Source: Prevotellaceae bacterium UBA4301
Lineage (GTDB): Bacteria > Bacteroidota > Bacteroidia > Bacteroidales > Bacteroidaceae
Reading direction: 5' to 3'
NCBI GenBank assembly: GCA_002395775.1
Contig: DGUV01000030.1
Span: 25,647-89,646, forward strand
DNA: 64,000 bases
Part shown: positions 34,084-42,057 of the stretch, piece by piece
How the letters are laid out: each line of letters begins with the position of its first letter
How positions within the stretch are numbered: position 1 is the stretch's first letter
Notes under the pieces: generated by a model
Databases searched by the model: none
Told to the model about the DNA's origin: nothing
What the model saw: the letters and a program-made list of their open reading frames with translations, nothing else
Position numbers and translations under genes: made by a program

Positions 34084-35397
34084 ATGAGTAACAATTCTAT
34101 TAAATCACAAGAGGATGGCACGCGGCTCATTCTCCCTCCTTCGGAGGGGGTAGGGGGAGGTTATGAAATCATGGCCCCCGTGGGCTCGCCCGAATCGTTA
34201 GCTGCTGCCCTGCGAGCCGGAGCAGATAGCATCTACTTCGGCATAGAACGCCTGAACATGCGAGCCCACTCGGCATCGACATTCACCATCGATGACCTGC
34301 ACCGCATAGCCCGTGAGTGCAAGGCATTTGGCGTGAAGAGCTACCTCACCGTGAATACCATCATATATAACGACGACATTGCACTCATGCATCAGATTGT
34401 CGATGCAGCCTGCGAAGCGGGTATCTCGGCCGTCATCGCCTCGGATGTGGCTGTCATGACCTATTGTCGCCAAGTGGGCATGGAGGTACACCTCAGCACC
34501 CAACTCAACATCTCAAACACCGAGGCACTGCGCTTCTATGCACAGTTTGCCGATGTCGTCGTACTTGCCCGCGAACTGCACATGGAGCAGGTGGCACAAA
34601 TCTATCGCGACATTGAGGAACAACACATCACTGGGCCATCGGGCCAACTGGTGCGTATCGAAATGTTCTGCCACGGAGCGCTCTGTATGGCCGTCAGCGG
34701 AAAGTGCTACCTCAGTCTCGACAACATGGGACGGTCAGCCAACCGTGGGGAATGCATGCAGTTGTGTCGGCGGTCCTACACCGTGCGCGACAATGAGACG
34801 GGCACCGAACTGGAGGTTGACAACAAGTATGTCATGAGTCCAAAAGACTTAAAAACCATCGATTTCATCGACAAAATGATGCGCTCCGGTGTCCGTGTGT
34901 TCAAGATTGAAGGCCGAGCTCGCGGAGCCGACTATGTAGATACCGTCGTACGCTGCTACAAGGAGGCCATACATGCCGTTTTGAATGGAACCTTTGCTGA
35001 CGAAGCCCTTCACCAGGACTGGAACCAGCGCCTAGCCCGCGTCTTCAACCGCGGATTTTGGGATGGTTACTACCAAGGTCAGTTGCTGGGAGAATGGACC
35101 AAGAAGCCAGGTTCCAGCGCCACCGAAAAGAAAACCTATTGCGCCAAGGGCATCCGATACTATAGCAAGTTGCATGTCGCTGAATTTAAGATTGAAGCAT
35201 GCGAACTGCATGTGGGCGACCGCATACTGGTGACCGGCCCAACGACGGGAGCCCTCTATGCCACCGTAGAGGAGATGCGATTCGACCTCCGTCCCGTGGA
35301 GACAGCAAAAAAGGGATGGCACATAAGCATCCCTTTATCTACGAAGATACGCCCCAGCGACAAGCTTTTCATTGTCACTGAGGCGCAAGAGAAATAA
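34084..35397 (+). CDS. Peptidase U32-family protein (probable tRNA hydroxylation, TrhP-like)
   Basis: 437 residues. U32 core: EIMAPVGSPESLAAALRAGADSIYFG, the signature FCHGALCMAVSGKCYLS, NRGECMQLCRR and FKIEGRARGADY. Members of this family (TrhP/YegQ) add a hydroxyl to wobble uridine of some tRNAs, fitting the dus neighbour; older annotations call them collagenases. Family members normally begin just before EIMAPVG. Here about 26 extra residues precede it, of which LILPPSEGVGGGY is coded by a GC-rich palindrome. The true start could instead be the inner Met, leaving the repeat in the leader. Its TAA directly abuts the metG stop on the other strand. Confidence 0.85.
   Translation: MSNNSIKSQEDGTRLILPPSEGVGGGYEIMAPVGSPESLAAALRAGADSIYFGIERLNMRAHSASTFTIDDLHRIARECKAFGVKSYLTVNTIIYNDDIALMHQIVDAACEAGISAVIASDVAVMTYCRQVGMEVHLSTQLNISNTEALRFYAQFADVVVLARELHMEQVAQIYRDIEEQHITGPSGQLVRIEMFCHGALCMAVSGKCYLSLDNMGRSANRGECMQLCRRSYTVRDNETGTELEVDNKYVMSPKDLKTIDFIDKMMRSGVRVFKIEGRARGADYVDTVVRCYKEAIHAVLNGTFADEALHQDWNQRLARVFNRGFWDGYYQGQLLGEWTKKPGSSATEKKTYCAKGIRYYSKLHVAEFKIEACELHVGDRILVTGPTTGALYATVEEMRFDLRPVETAKKGWHISIPLSTKIRPSDKLFIVTEAQEK
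34124..34162 (+). repeat. GC-rich palindromic repeat, copy 6 (5' end of the U32 gene)
   Basis: 39 bp with the same ends (GGCTCAT to GGGGGAGGTT) and length as copy 3, three or four substitutions apart. Loop TTCG instead of TTGG. Read in frame before the conserved U32 start. Confidence 0.9.
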
Positions 35398-37455
35398 TCA
35401 ACTAATCTGACTGCCGGGCTTCACCTCGCGCTCTACGGTGGTGACAGAGACATTGCCATCGTAGTTGGTGGCGCTGAGTATCATGCCCTCTGAAACAAGT
35501 CCGTTCTTGAACTCACGGGGAGCAAGGTTGGCCACAAAGAGCACCTGCTTGCCGATGAGTTGTTCGGGTTCGTACCACTGACTGATGCCACTGACGATGG
35601 TGCGGTCCTGCAAACCGTCAGCAATGCGGAACTTCAGCAACTTCTTCATCTTGTGCACTCGCTCGCACTCCAATACCGTTCCGACGCGGATGTCGAGTTT
35701 CTGGAAATCGTCGAACCCGATGGTCTCCTTGATGGGCTCAGCCTGGTAGTTGGCCATCTCGTTCTGCTTGATGGTATCGGCAAGTTTCTGCTTCTGGAAG
35801 GCAATGACATCGTCCTCAATCTTGCTGAACAGCAGGGAGGGCTTAGCCAATTGCTTGCCAGTAGGCAGGAGGTCGGTACGACCCAACCAATCCCACTGAA
35901 ACTCGTCCATGCAAATCATGTCGCGCAGACGCTTGCTGCTGAAGGGCAGGAAGGGTTCGAAGGCAATGGCCAGATTGGCCGTGAGCTGAAGGCTGATGTA
36001 GATGATGGTCTTCACGCGTTCGGGGTCGGTCTTGATAACCTTCCAAGGTTCGCAGTCGGCGATGTACTTATTGCCGATGCGCGCCAGATTCATGGCTTCC
36101 TTCTGGGCATCGCGGAACTTGAAATTCTCAAGCAAGTACTCCAAACGGTCCTTTACGCCCTGAAACTCCTGAAGTGTCTCACGGTCGTAGTCAGCGAGTT
36201 CGCCACATTCAGGCACACGACCTCCATAATACTTTTGTGTAAGCTGCAAGGCGCGGTTGACGAAGTTGCCATAAACAGCCACCAGTTCGTTGTTGCAGCG
36301 GGCCTGGAAGTCGTCCCAAGTGAAGTCGTTGTCCTTGGTCTCGGGGGCGTTGGCAGTCAGGACATAACGAAGTTCGTCCTGTCGGTTGGGCAGCTCGTCG
36401 AGATATTCATTGAGCCAAACGGCATAGTTCTTTGAAGTCGAAATCTTGTTTCCCTCCAGATTCAGGAATTCGTTGGAGGGCACATTGTCGGGCAGGATGT
36501 AGTCGCCGTGAGCTTTGAGCATGGCCGGGAAGACGATGCAGTGGAACACGATATTGTCCTTGCCGATGAAGTGGATGAGACGCGTTTCGGGGTCCTTCCA
36601 CCAGGTCTCCCATGAACCAAGTTCGGGATGCTGGTCACACAGTTCCTTGGTGTTGGAGATGTAACCGATGGGAGCATCGAACCACACATAAAGCACCTTG
36701 CCCTCTGCCCCTTCGACGGGAACAGGGATACCCCAGTCGAGGTCGCGAGTGACAGCACGGGGATGCAGACCACCATCGAGCCACGACTTGCACTGTCCAT
36801 AGACATTCGGACGCCATTCCTTGTGTTCCTCCAGAATCCACTTCTCCAGCCAGGGCTGGTCCTTGTCCAAGGGCAGATACCAATGCTTGGTCTCACGCTT
36901 GACGAGCGGATTTCCCGTCTCAGCATTGTAGGGGTTGATGAGTTCCTCGGGCGAGAGGGTTGCGCCACAGTGCTCACACTGGTCGCCATAGGCTTCGGGT
37001 GCATGGCAACGGGGGCATTCGCCACGGATGTTGCGGTCGGTCAGGAAATGGCCGGTTTGTTCGTCATAGAACTGCTCGCTCACCTGCTCCACGAACTTGC
37101 CTTCGTCATAGAGCTTGCGGAAAAAGTCGCTTGCCAGCTTGTGATGCGTAGGACTGGTGGTGCGGCTGTAGATGTCGAACGAAATGCCGAAGCGCTCGAA
37201 CGAATCCTTGATGAGCGAATGGTAGCGGTCAACTACCTGCTGGACCGTGATGCCCTCCTTGCGGGCACGAATGGTGACGGGCACGCCGTGCTCGTCACTG
37301 CCACCGATGAAGATGGCCGGACGCCCCTTGAGACGAAGGTAGCGCACATAGATGTCGGCAGGAACATAGACACCTGCCAGATGGCCAATGTGGACAGGAC
37401 CGTTGGCATACGGAAGGGCAGCCGTGACGGTCGTCCGCTTGAAGCTTTTATTCAT
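35398..37455 (-). CDS. metG: Methionyl-tRNA synthetase
   Basis: 685 residues. Class I synthetase: HIGH box in GPVHIGHLAG, zinc knuckle CPRCHAPEAYGDQCEHCG, KMSKS-type loop NKISTSKNY, then the anticodon-binding helical domain and a C-terminal EMAP/Trbp111-like tRNA-binding domain (FDDFQKLDIRVGTVLECERV). Long form typical of Bacteroidota. It ends with no gap against the converging U32 gene. Confidence 0.96.
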   Translation of the reverse strand: MNKSFKRTTVTAALPYANGPVHIGHLAGVYVPADIYVRYLRLKGRPAIFIGGSDEHGVPVTIRARKEGITVQQVVDRYHSLIKDSFERFGISFDIYSRTTSPTHHKLASDFFRKLYDEGKFVEQVSEQFYDEQTGHFLTDRNIRGECPRCHAPEAYGDQCEHCGATLSPEELINPYNAETGNPLVKRETKHWYLPLDKDQPWLEKWILEEHKEWRPNVYGQCKSWLDGGLHPRAVTRDLDWGIPVPVEGAEGKVLYVWFDAPIGYISNTKELCDQHPELGSWETWWKDPETRLIHFIGKDNIVFHCIVFPAMLKAHGDYILPDNVPSNEFLNLEGNKISTSKNYAVWLNEYLDELPNRQDELRYVLTANAPETKDNDFTWDDFQARCNNELVAVYGNFVNRALQLTQKYYGGRVPECGELADYDRETLQEFQGVKDRLEYLLENFKFRDAQKEAMNLARIGNKYIADCEPWKVIKTDPERVKTIIYISLQLTANLAIAFEPFLPFSSKRLRDMICMDEFQWDWLGRTDLLPTGKQLAKPSLLFSKIEDDVIAFQKQKLADTIKQNEMANYQAEPIKETIGFDDFQKLDIRVGTVLECERVHKMKKLLKFRIADGLQDRTIVSGISQWYEPEQLIGKQVLFVANLAPREFKNGLVSEGMILSATNYDGNVSVTTVEREVKPGSQIS

Positions 37456-37483
37456 TATTTAAGATTATAAAGTTTTCTGGCTG

Positions 37484-37514
37484 CAAAGGTAGCAAAAATA
37501 TTTTACATGGCAAA
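37484..37514 (-). promoter_or_regulatory. metG promoter
   Basis: Minus strand: -33 TTTG (37511-37514, inside the last codons of the SDR gene), 19-nt spacer, -7 TACCTTTG (37484-37491). Confidence 0.72.
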
Positions 37515-38315
37515 GGCATTGAAGCCACCATCGACAACAGCCACCGTGCCCGTAACGAAAGAAGAGGCCTCACTGATGAGATACTGGATGGTGCCGCACA
37601 ATTCCTCGGGGCGTCCGAAACGCTTAAACGGGGTCTGACGGATGACATCCTCTCCACGCTCGGTGAGCGAACCGTCGGGACGAGTCAGAAGGTCCTTGTT
37701 CTGTGTGGTCAGGAAGAAACCGGGGGCAATGGCGTTGACACGAATCTTGGAGGTAAACTTTGTGGCTACCTCATTGGCCAGGAAGGCGGTGAAGTTGGAG
37801 ATACCCGCCTTGGCTGCTGCATAGCCCATGACACGCGTCATGGGACGGAAGGCCGCCATGGACGAGAAGTTGACAATCACGCCCTCGCCTTGTTCCACCA
37901 TAGGTTTCAGGAACACCTGCGTAGGAATGACAGTGCCCGTAAGATTGAGGTTGAGCACCTGCTGGAAGTCCTCGACACGGACACCGAAGAAGTTGCCTGT
38001 GGGCGGAATGGTGGCACCCGGCATGTTGCCTCCTGCCGCATTGAGCAAGGCATCGACACGACCATAGCGACTGAGCACATCGGCACAGTTCTGCTCCACT
38101 AACGGTTGGTTCATGACATCGGACACCAGGAACATGGCATCGCCTCCCTGCTGACGGATGTCCTGAACGATGGAATCGCCAAGCTGTTGGTTGCGACCAA
38201 GGATGACCACATGGGCACCCTGCTCGGCAAGGTGAGCTGCTATGCAACGGCCCAGCACACCCGTGCCACCCGTGATAACAACAACCTTTTCCTTCACTGA
38301 AAACAAGTCTTTCAT
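37503..38315 (-). CDS. Short-chain dehydrogenase, probable fructuronate/mannonate oxidoreductase
   Basis: 270 residues. NAD(P)-binding VVITGGTGVLGRCIA, NAAGG, catalytic Ser in VNFSSMAAF and YxxxK in MGYAAAKAGI, and IRVNAIAPGFFLT. It sits directly downstream of uxuA, where Bacteroidota often carry an SDR instead of classical UxuB to reduce fructuronate to mannonate. This is inferred from position and from the insertion NMPGATIPPTGNFFGV. Confidence 0.85.
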   Translation of the reverse strand: MKDLFSVKEKVVVITGGTGVLGRCIAAHLAEQGAHVVILGRNQQLGDSIVQDIRQQGGDAMFLVSDVMNQPLVEQNCADVLSRYGRVDALLNAAGGNMPGATIPPTGNFFGVRVEDFQQVLNLNLTGTVIPTQVFLKPMVEQGEGVIVNFSSMAAFRPMTRVMGYAAAKAGISNFTAFLANEVATKFTSKIRVNAIAPGFFLTTQNKDLLTRPDGSLTERGEDVIRQTPFKRFGRPEELCGTIQYLISEASSFVTGTVAVVDGGFNAFAM

Positions 38316-38341
38316 AGCTTTTATTGTTGTTTTATAGATTG

Positions 38342-38378
38342 ACTAGGATATCCTAGGATTCCCTAGGGACTGCCTAGG
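38342..38378. repeat. CCTAGG array with about 10-bp phasing
   Basis: ACTAGG at 38342, CCTAGG at 38352, 38362 and 38373. The TAG stop of uxuA is part of the last one. Confidence 0.75.
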
Positions 38379-39555
38379 CTTTCATTTCCTCTATCTCTCT
38401 CCTGACTACGGCCATCACGCCGTCCATCTGGCCCAAGGCCAACATGCGACCATGGAACGAATAGCCAGCGTTGTAGCCCATCTTCTCATCACCGAGCATC
38501 AGGGGGGCATGGTCAACGCGCATGGGCAGTGCCGGGTTCACCCGTTCGAAGGTGCGGACAAGCGAAATGAGGTCGGCCCGCCCTGCCAGATGACTGGCCT
38601 CGTGGAAATCGCCATTGGGCAGGACATCGCACGACCGCAAGTGGACAAACCAAGTCCTGTCGGCATACTTGCGAGCCAGGGCCGGCACATCGTTGTGTGC
38701 CCCTGCACTCAGGCTGCCGGCACAGAAGGTGAGTCCATTATGAGGGTCGGGCACCATGTCGAGGAAAGCCTTGATGTCCTCGTCGCAAGTCACGATGCGC
38801 GGCAAGCCAAGGATTTGAAGAGGGGGGTCGTCGGGATGCACACACATCTTGATGTCCCACTCGTTGCAGACGGGCATGATGGCCTCCAGGAAGTATTTCA
38901 TGTTGGCACGCAGGCGACGGGCATCAATGCCATCGTACAGAGCCAGCAGGCGACGGAACTTTTCCACCGGTTGCTGGTCCTGCTCCGTGATGTTGCCATT
39001 CACAAAACCTTGTGTCTTGACGATGATATTGTCCACCAGCCGGCGCTCGCCAGCCTCGTCCATTGTGCACGCTATCTGCTGCATGCGGTTCAGCGTCTGT
39101 TCATCATAATCCTTCTCTGCCCCTTTGCGCTTCAGGATATGGATATCGAAATAGGCAAACTCGGCACGATTGAAGTATAGGCTCGAAGTGCCGTCGCCAT
39201 TGGGATATTCGAGTGTTGTACGCGCCCAGTCGAGCACAGGCATGAAGTTGTAGCAAACGGTCTTGACTCCCGCCCTACCCAGATTGGCAAGGCTCTCGAT
39301 ATAGTTCTCGATGAGATGGTCGCGGTCGGGCCCTCCATACTTGATGCTCTCGCTCACAGGCAAGCTCTCTACCACGCTCCATCGCAGACCGCTTCTCTCG
39401 ATGAAATCGCGCATTTTAACAACTTCCTCCAGGCTCCACACTTCTCCATTGGGAATGTGGTGGAGAGCAGTAACAATGCCTTCGACACCTATCTGGCGAA
39501 GCATCGAAAGCGTAATCTTATCGTTGGGACCAAACCAACGCCATGTCTTTTCCAT
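38374..39555 (-). CDS. uxuA: Mannonate dehydratase
   Basis: 393 residues. It dehydrates D-mannonate to 2-keto-3-deoxygluconate in hexuronate catabolism. Motifs: WRWFGPNDKITL, ALHHIPNGEVW, CYNFMPVLDWARTTL, MCVHPDDPPLQILGLPRIV, FCAGSLSAG, FVHLR and RVDHAP (Fe/Mn-binding His residues). It starts 8 bp after the mscS stop, so the three minus-strand genes are probably cotranscribed. Confidence 0.94.
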   Translation of the reverse strand: MEKTWRWFGPNDKITLSMLRQIGVEGIVTALHHIPNGEVWSLEEVVKMRDFIERSGLRWSVVESLPVSESIKYGGPDRDHLIENYIESLANLGRAGVKTVCYNFMPVLDWARTTLEYPNGDGTSSLYFNRAEFAYFDIHILKRKGAEKDYDEQTLNRMQQIACTMDEAGERRLVDNIIVKTQGFVNGNITEQDQQPVEKFRRLLALYDGIDARRLRANMKYFLEAIMPVCNEWDIKMCVHPDDPPLQILGLPRIVTCDEDIKAFLDMVPDPHNGLTFCAGSLSAGAHNDVPALARKYADRTWFVHLRSCDVLPNGDFHEASHLAGRADLISLVRTFERVNPALPMRVDHAPLMLGDEKMGYNAGYSFHGRMLALGQMDGVMAVVRREIEEMKA

Positions 39556-39563
39556 AGTACGGA

Positions 39564-40382
39564 TTAGGAATTAGAAATCTGATTAATCGTGAGATGGGGA
39601 TAGGGGAACGAAATGCCCTGACGGTTGAACTCGGCATAGATGCGCTCCTGCGTCTGGAAGAACACGTCCCAGTAGTCGGTGGCGGCCACCCACAGGCGCA
39701 CGGTGAGGTCCACGCTGCTATCGGCCAACTTCGACAGTGCCACTAAGGGGGCAGGGTCCTGCAGGATGCGCTCGTCCTTGGCAAAGAGGGAAAGGAGCAC
39801 CTCACGAGCCTGATCAACGTCCTGCCCGTATTCCAGACTCACAGTGAGGTCCACGCGTCGGCGCTCCTGCTGACTGTAGTTGATAATGTTCCCGCTGGAG
39901 AGAGAGCCATTGGGCAGATAGATGACCTTGTTATCGACGGTGCGCAGGACGGTGTGGAATATCTGTATGCCATCGACTACGCCCGACAGCCCTTGGGCCT
40001 CGATGAAATCGCCAACTTTGAAGGGTTTCAGCAGCAGGATGATGAGTCCGCCTGCAAAGTTCTGCAGATTGCCGCTCAGGGCCATGCCAGCAGCCACGCC
40101 CACCGATGCCAGCAATGCAGCAAACGAGGTGGTGTTGATGCCCAAGGCACTGACCACGGCCACGATGAGCAACACCGTGAGCAGGATGTTGACGAAACTC
40201 TGGAGGAAACTTTTGACCGTAGGGTCGAGATTGCGGCGGTTCAGGGCCTTTGTCAGGAGTTTATTAAGAAGGGAAACCACGAACCGGCCCACTACATAAA
40301 TGATTACCGCCACCAATATACTCTTGCCTGCCTCAACGCAAAAAGTGATGGCCTGCTGAATGAAAACTTCAAGATTTGTCAT
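39564..40382 (-). CDS. mscS: Small-conductance mechanosensitive channel (MscS family)
   Basis: 272 residues from ATG at 40382 (the frame runs 15 codons further upstream through the -7 box, so the inner start is preferred). Three N-terminal membrane helices (about 15-100), pore helix ASVGVAAGMALSGNLQNFAGGLIILLLKPFKVGDFIEA, then the beta domain (VDGIQIFHTVLRTVDNKVIYLPNGSL) and the C-terminal domain. It releases solutes on hypo-osmotic shock. Confidence 0.92.
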   Translation of the reverse strand: MTNLEVFIQQAITFCVEAGKSILVAVIIYVVGRFVVSLLNKLLTKALNRRNLDPTVKSFLQSFVNILLTVLLIVAVVSALGINTTSFAALLASVGVAAGMALSGNLQNFAGGLIILLLKPFKVGDFIEAQGLSGVVDGIQIFHTVLRTVDNKVIYLPNGSLSSGNIINYSQQERRRVDLTVSLEYGQDVDQAREVLLSLFAKDERILQDPAPLVALSKLADSSVDLTVRLWVAATDYWDVFFQTQERIYAEFNRQGISFPYPHLTINQISNS

Positions 40383-40413
40383 GCCTTGTCTCAATCTTAT
40401 GCTAAATTTGTTG

Positions 40414-40421
40414 CAAAGGTA
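40414..40421 (-). promoter_or_regulatory. -7 box for mscS-uxuA-SDR
   Basis: TACCTTTG on the minus strand, 32 nt before the mscS ATG. The -33 region is an A/T tract rather than TTTG. Confidence 0.5.
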
Positions 40422-40429
40422 CAACATAA

Positions 40430-40463
40430 ATTAAAGATTAAAAATTAAAAATTAAAAATTATT
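40430..40463. repeat. ATTAAAA tandem repeat between divergent genes
   Basis: Four 7-bp units (ATTAAAG, then ATTAAAA three times) plus a partial one, located where both divergent promoters would have their -33 regions. Confidence 0.8.
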
Positions 40464-40465
40464 CG

Positions 40466-40473
40466 TAAATTTG
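40466..40473 (+). promoter_or_regulatory. -7 box for xylB-xylA
   Basis: TAAATTTG 33 nt before the xylB ATG; the A/T repeat replaces a -33 TTTG. Confidence 0.5.
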
Positions 40474-40505
40474 TCCGTGACTAATACCTTAAAACAAGAA
40501 TAAGC

Positions 40506-41984
40506 ATGTATCTACTTGGTTACGACATTGGTAGCAGTTCAGTCAAAGCTGCCTTGGTAGAGACCCAGACCGGGCGCATTGCCGCATCGGCCTTCTACCC
40601 CAAAACCGAGATGCCCATCAGCGCCCCCAAGCCAGGATGGGCCGAACAGGACCCCGACATGTGGTGGGAGAACCTGCGCCTGGCCACAGCCGACATCATG
40701 AAGCAGACTGGCGCACAGCCTGAGGACGTGGAGGCCATTGGCATCAGTTACCAGATGCACGGTCTGGTCATTGTCGGCAAGGACGGCCGTCCCCTGCGTC
40801 CTGCCATCATCTGGTGCGACAGCCGTGCCGTGCCCTATGGCGAACAGGCACTGAAGGACCTTGGCAGCGACTACTGTCTCGGCCATCTGCTCAACTCCCC
40901 CGGCAACTTCACCGCCTCAAAGTTGGCATGGGTCAAGGAGAACGAACCCGAGATCTTTGCCCAAGTGTTCCGTTTCATGCTCCCTGGCGACTACATCGCT
41001 ATGCGACTCACTGGTGAGATGCGCACCACACTGAGCGGTCTGTCCGAAGGCATGCTCTGGGACTTCAAGGAGAACAGCATTGCCAACGAACTCATTAATT
41101 ATTATGGTATCGACCCCACCACCCCCTGCGACCTGGTGAACACCTTCGGGCACCAAGGCTTTGTCCGCGACGATGTGGCACGCGAACTGGGACTGAAGCC
41201 CGGGACACCTGTCACATACCGAGGTGGCGACCAGCCCAACAACGCCCTGTCGCTGGGCGTGATGAATCCTGGCGAGGTGGCTGCCACGGCCGGAACGAGC
41301 GGTGTGGTCTATGGCATTCTGGACAAGATAAACTACGACCCCAAGAGCCGTGTCAACACCTTTGCCCACGTCAATCACTATCCCGAAGACCCACGTCTGG
41401 GCGTTCTGCTCTGCATCAACGGCACAGGCTGCCTCAACAGCTGGATGCACCGCAACGTCAGCACCGCCCTGTCGTACAACGAGATGAACGAACTGGCCAT
41501 GACGGCTCCCATCGGTGCCGAAGGACTGTGCGTCCTGCCTTTCGGCAACGGCAGCGAGCGCGTGCTGGAGAACCGTGCCCCGGGCTGCAGCATCCATGGG
41601 TTGAACTTCAACGTCCACACCCAGGCCCACTTGCTCCGCGCCAGCCAGGAAGGCATTGCCTTTGCCTTTGCCTATGGCATGGAGGTGATGAGTGAGATGG
41701 GCATGGACGTCACAAAGATACGTGCCGGACAGGCCAACCTCTTCCTCAGTCCGCTGTTCCGTCAGGCACTGGCCGACGTCACCGGAGCCACCATCGAGCT
41801 CTGCGACACCGACGGAGCCGCAGGTGCAGCCCGCGGTGCAGGCATAGGCGCCGGCATCTACCGCGATGCCAACGAAGCCCTCAGCACCCTGCGCATCGTG
41901 GACACCATCGCCCCCCGCGACACAGAAGCCTATCGCCAAGCCTACCAACATTGGAAGAAGCAATTACTAACCCATAACCATTAA
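40506..41984 (+). CDS. xylB: Xylulokinase (FGGY family)
   Basis: 492 residues. It phosphorylates D-xylulose to xylulose-5-phosphate. Motifs: LGYDIGSSSVKAALV (phosphate 1), ISYQMHGLVIVG (substrate loop), WCDSRA, GGDQPNNALSLGV with ATAGTSGVVYG (ATP site), and the C-terminal QALADVTGATIELCDTDGAAGAARGAG. Divergent from mscS-uxuA and followed by xylA. Confidence 0.94.
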   Translation: MYLLGYDIGSSSVKAALVETQTGRIAASAFYPKTEMPISAPKPGWAEQDPDMWWENLRLATADIMKQTGAQPEDVEAIGISYQMHGLVIVGKDGRPLRPAIIWCDSRAVPYGEQALKDLGSDYCLGHLLNSPGNFTASKLAWVKENEPEIFAQVFRFMLPGDYIAMRLTGEMRTTLSGLSEGMLWDFKENSIANELINYYGIDPTTPCDLVNTFGHQGFVRDDVARELGLKPGTPVTYRGGDQPNNALSLGVMNPGEVAATAGTSGVVYGILDKINYDPKSRVNTFAHVNHYPEDPRLGVLLCINGTGCLNSWMHRNVSTALSYNEMNELAMTAPIGAEGLCVLPFGNGSERVLENRAPGCSIHGLNFNVHTQAHLLRASQEGIAFAFAYGMEVMSEMGMDVTKIRAGQANLFLSPLFRQALADVTGATIELCDTDGAAGAARGAGIGAGIYRDANEALSTLRIVDTIAPRDTEAYRQAYQHWKKQLLTHNH

Positions 41985-41987
41985 ACA

Positions 41988-42057
41988 TTAAACTTTAACC
42001 GTTAAACTTTTAACCTTTTAACCTGTTAACCTGTTAACCCTTTAAACCATTATAATC
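41988..42057. repeat. 8-bp-period spacer between xylB and xylA
   Basis: About eight imperfect units of TTTTAACC, TGTTAACC and TTAAACTT type filling the whole gene gap. Confidence 0.75.
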
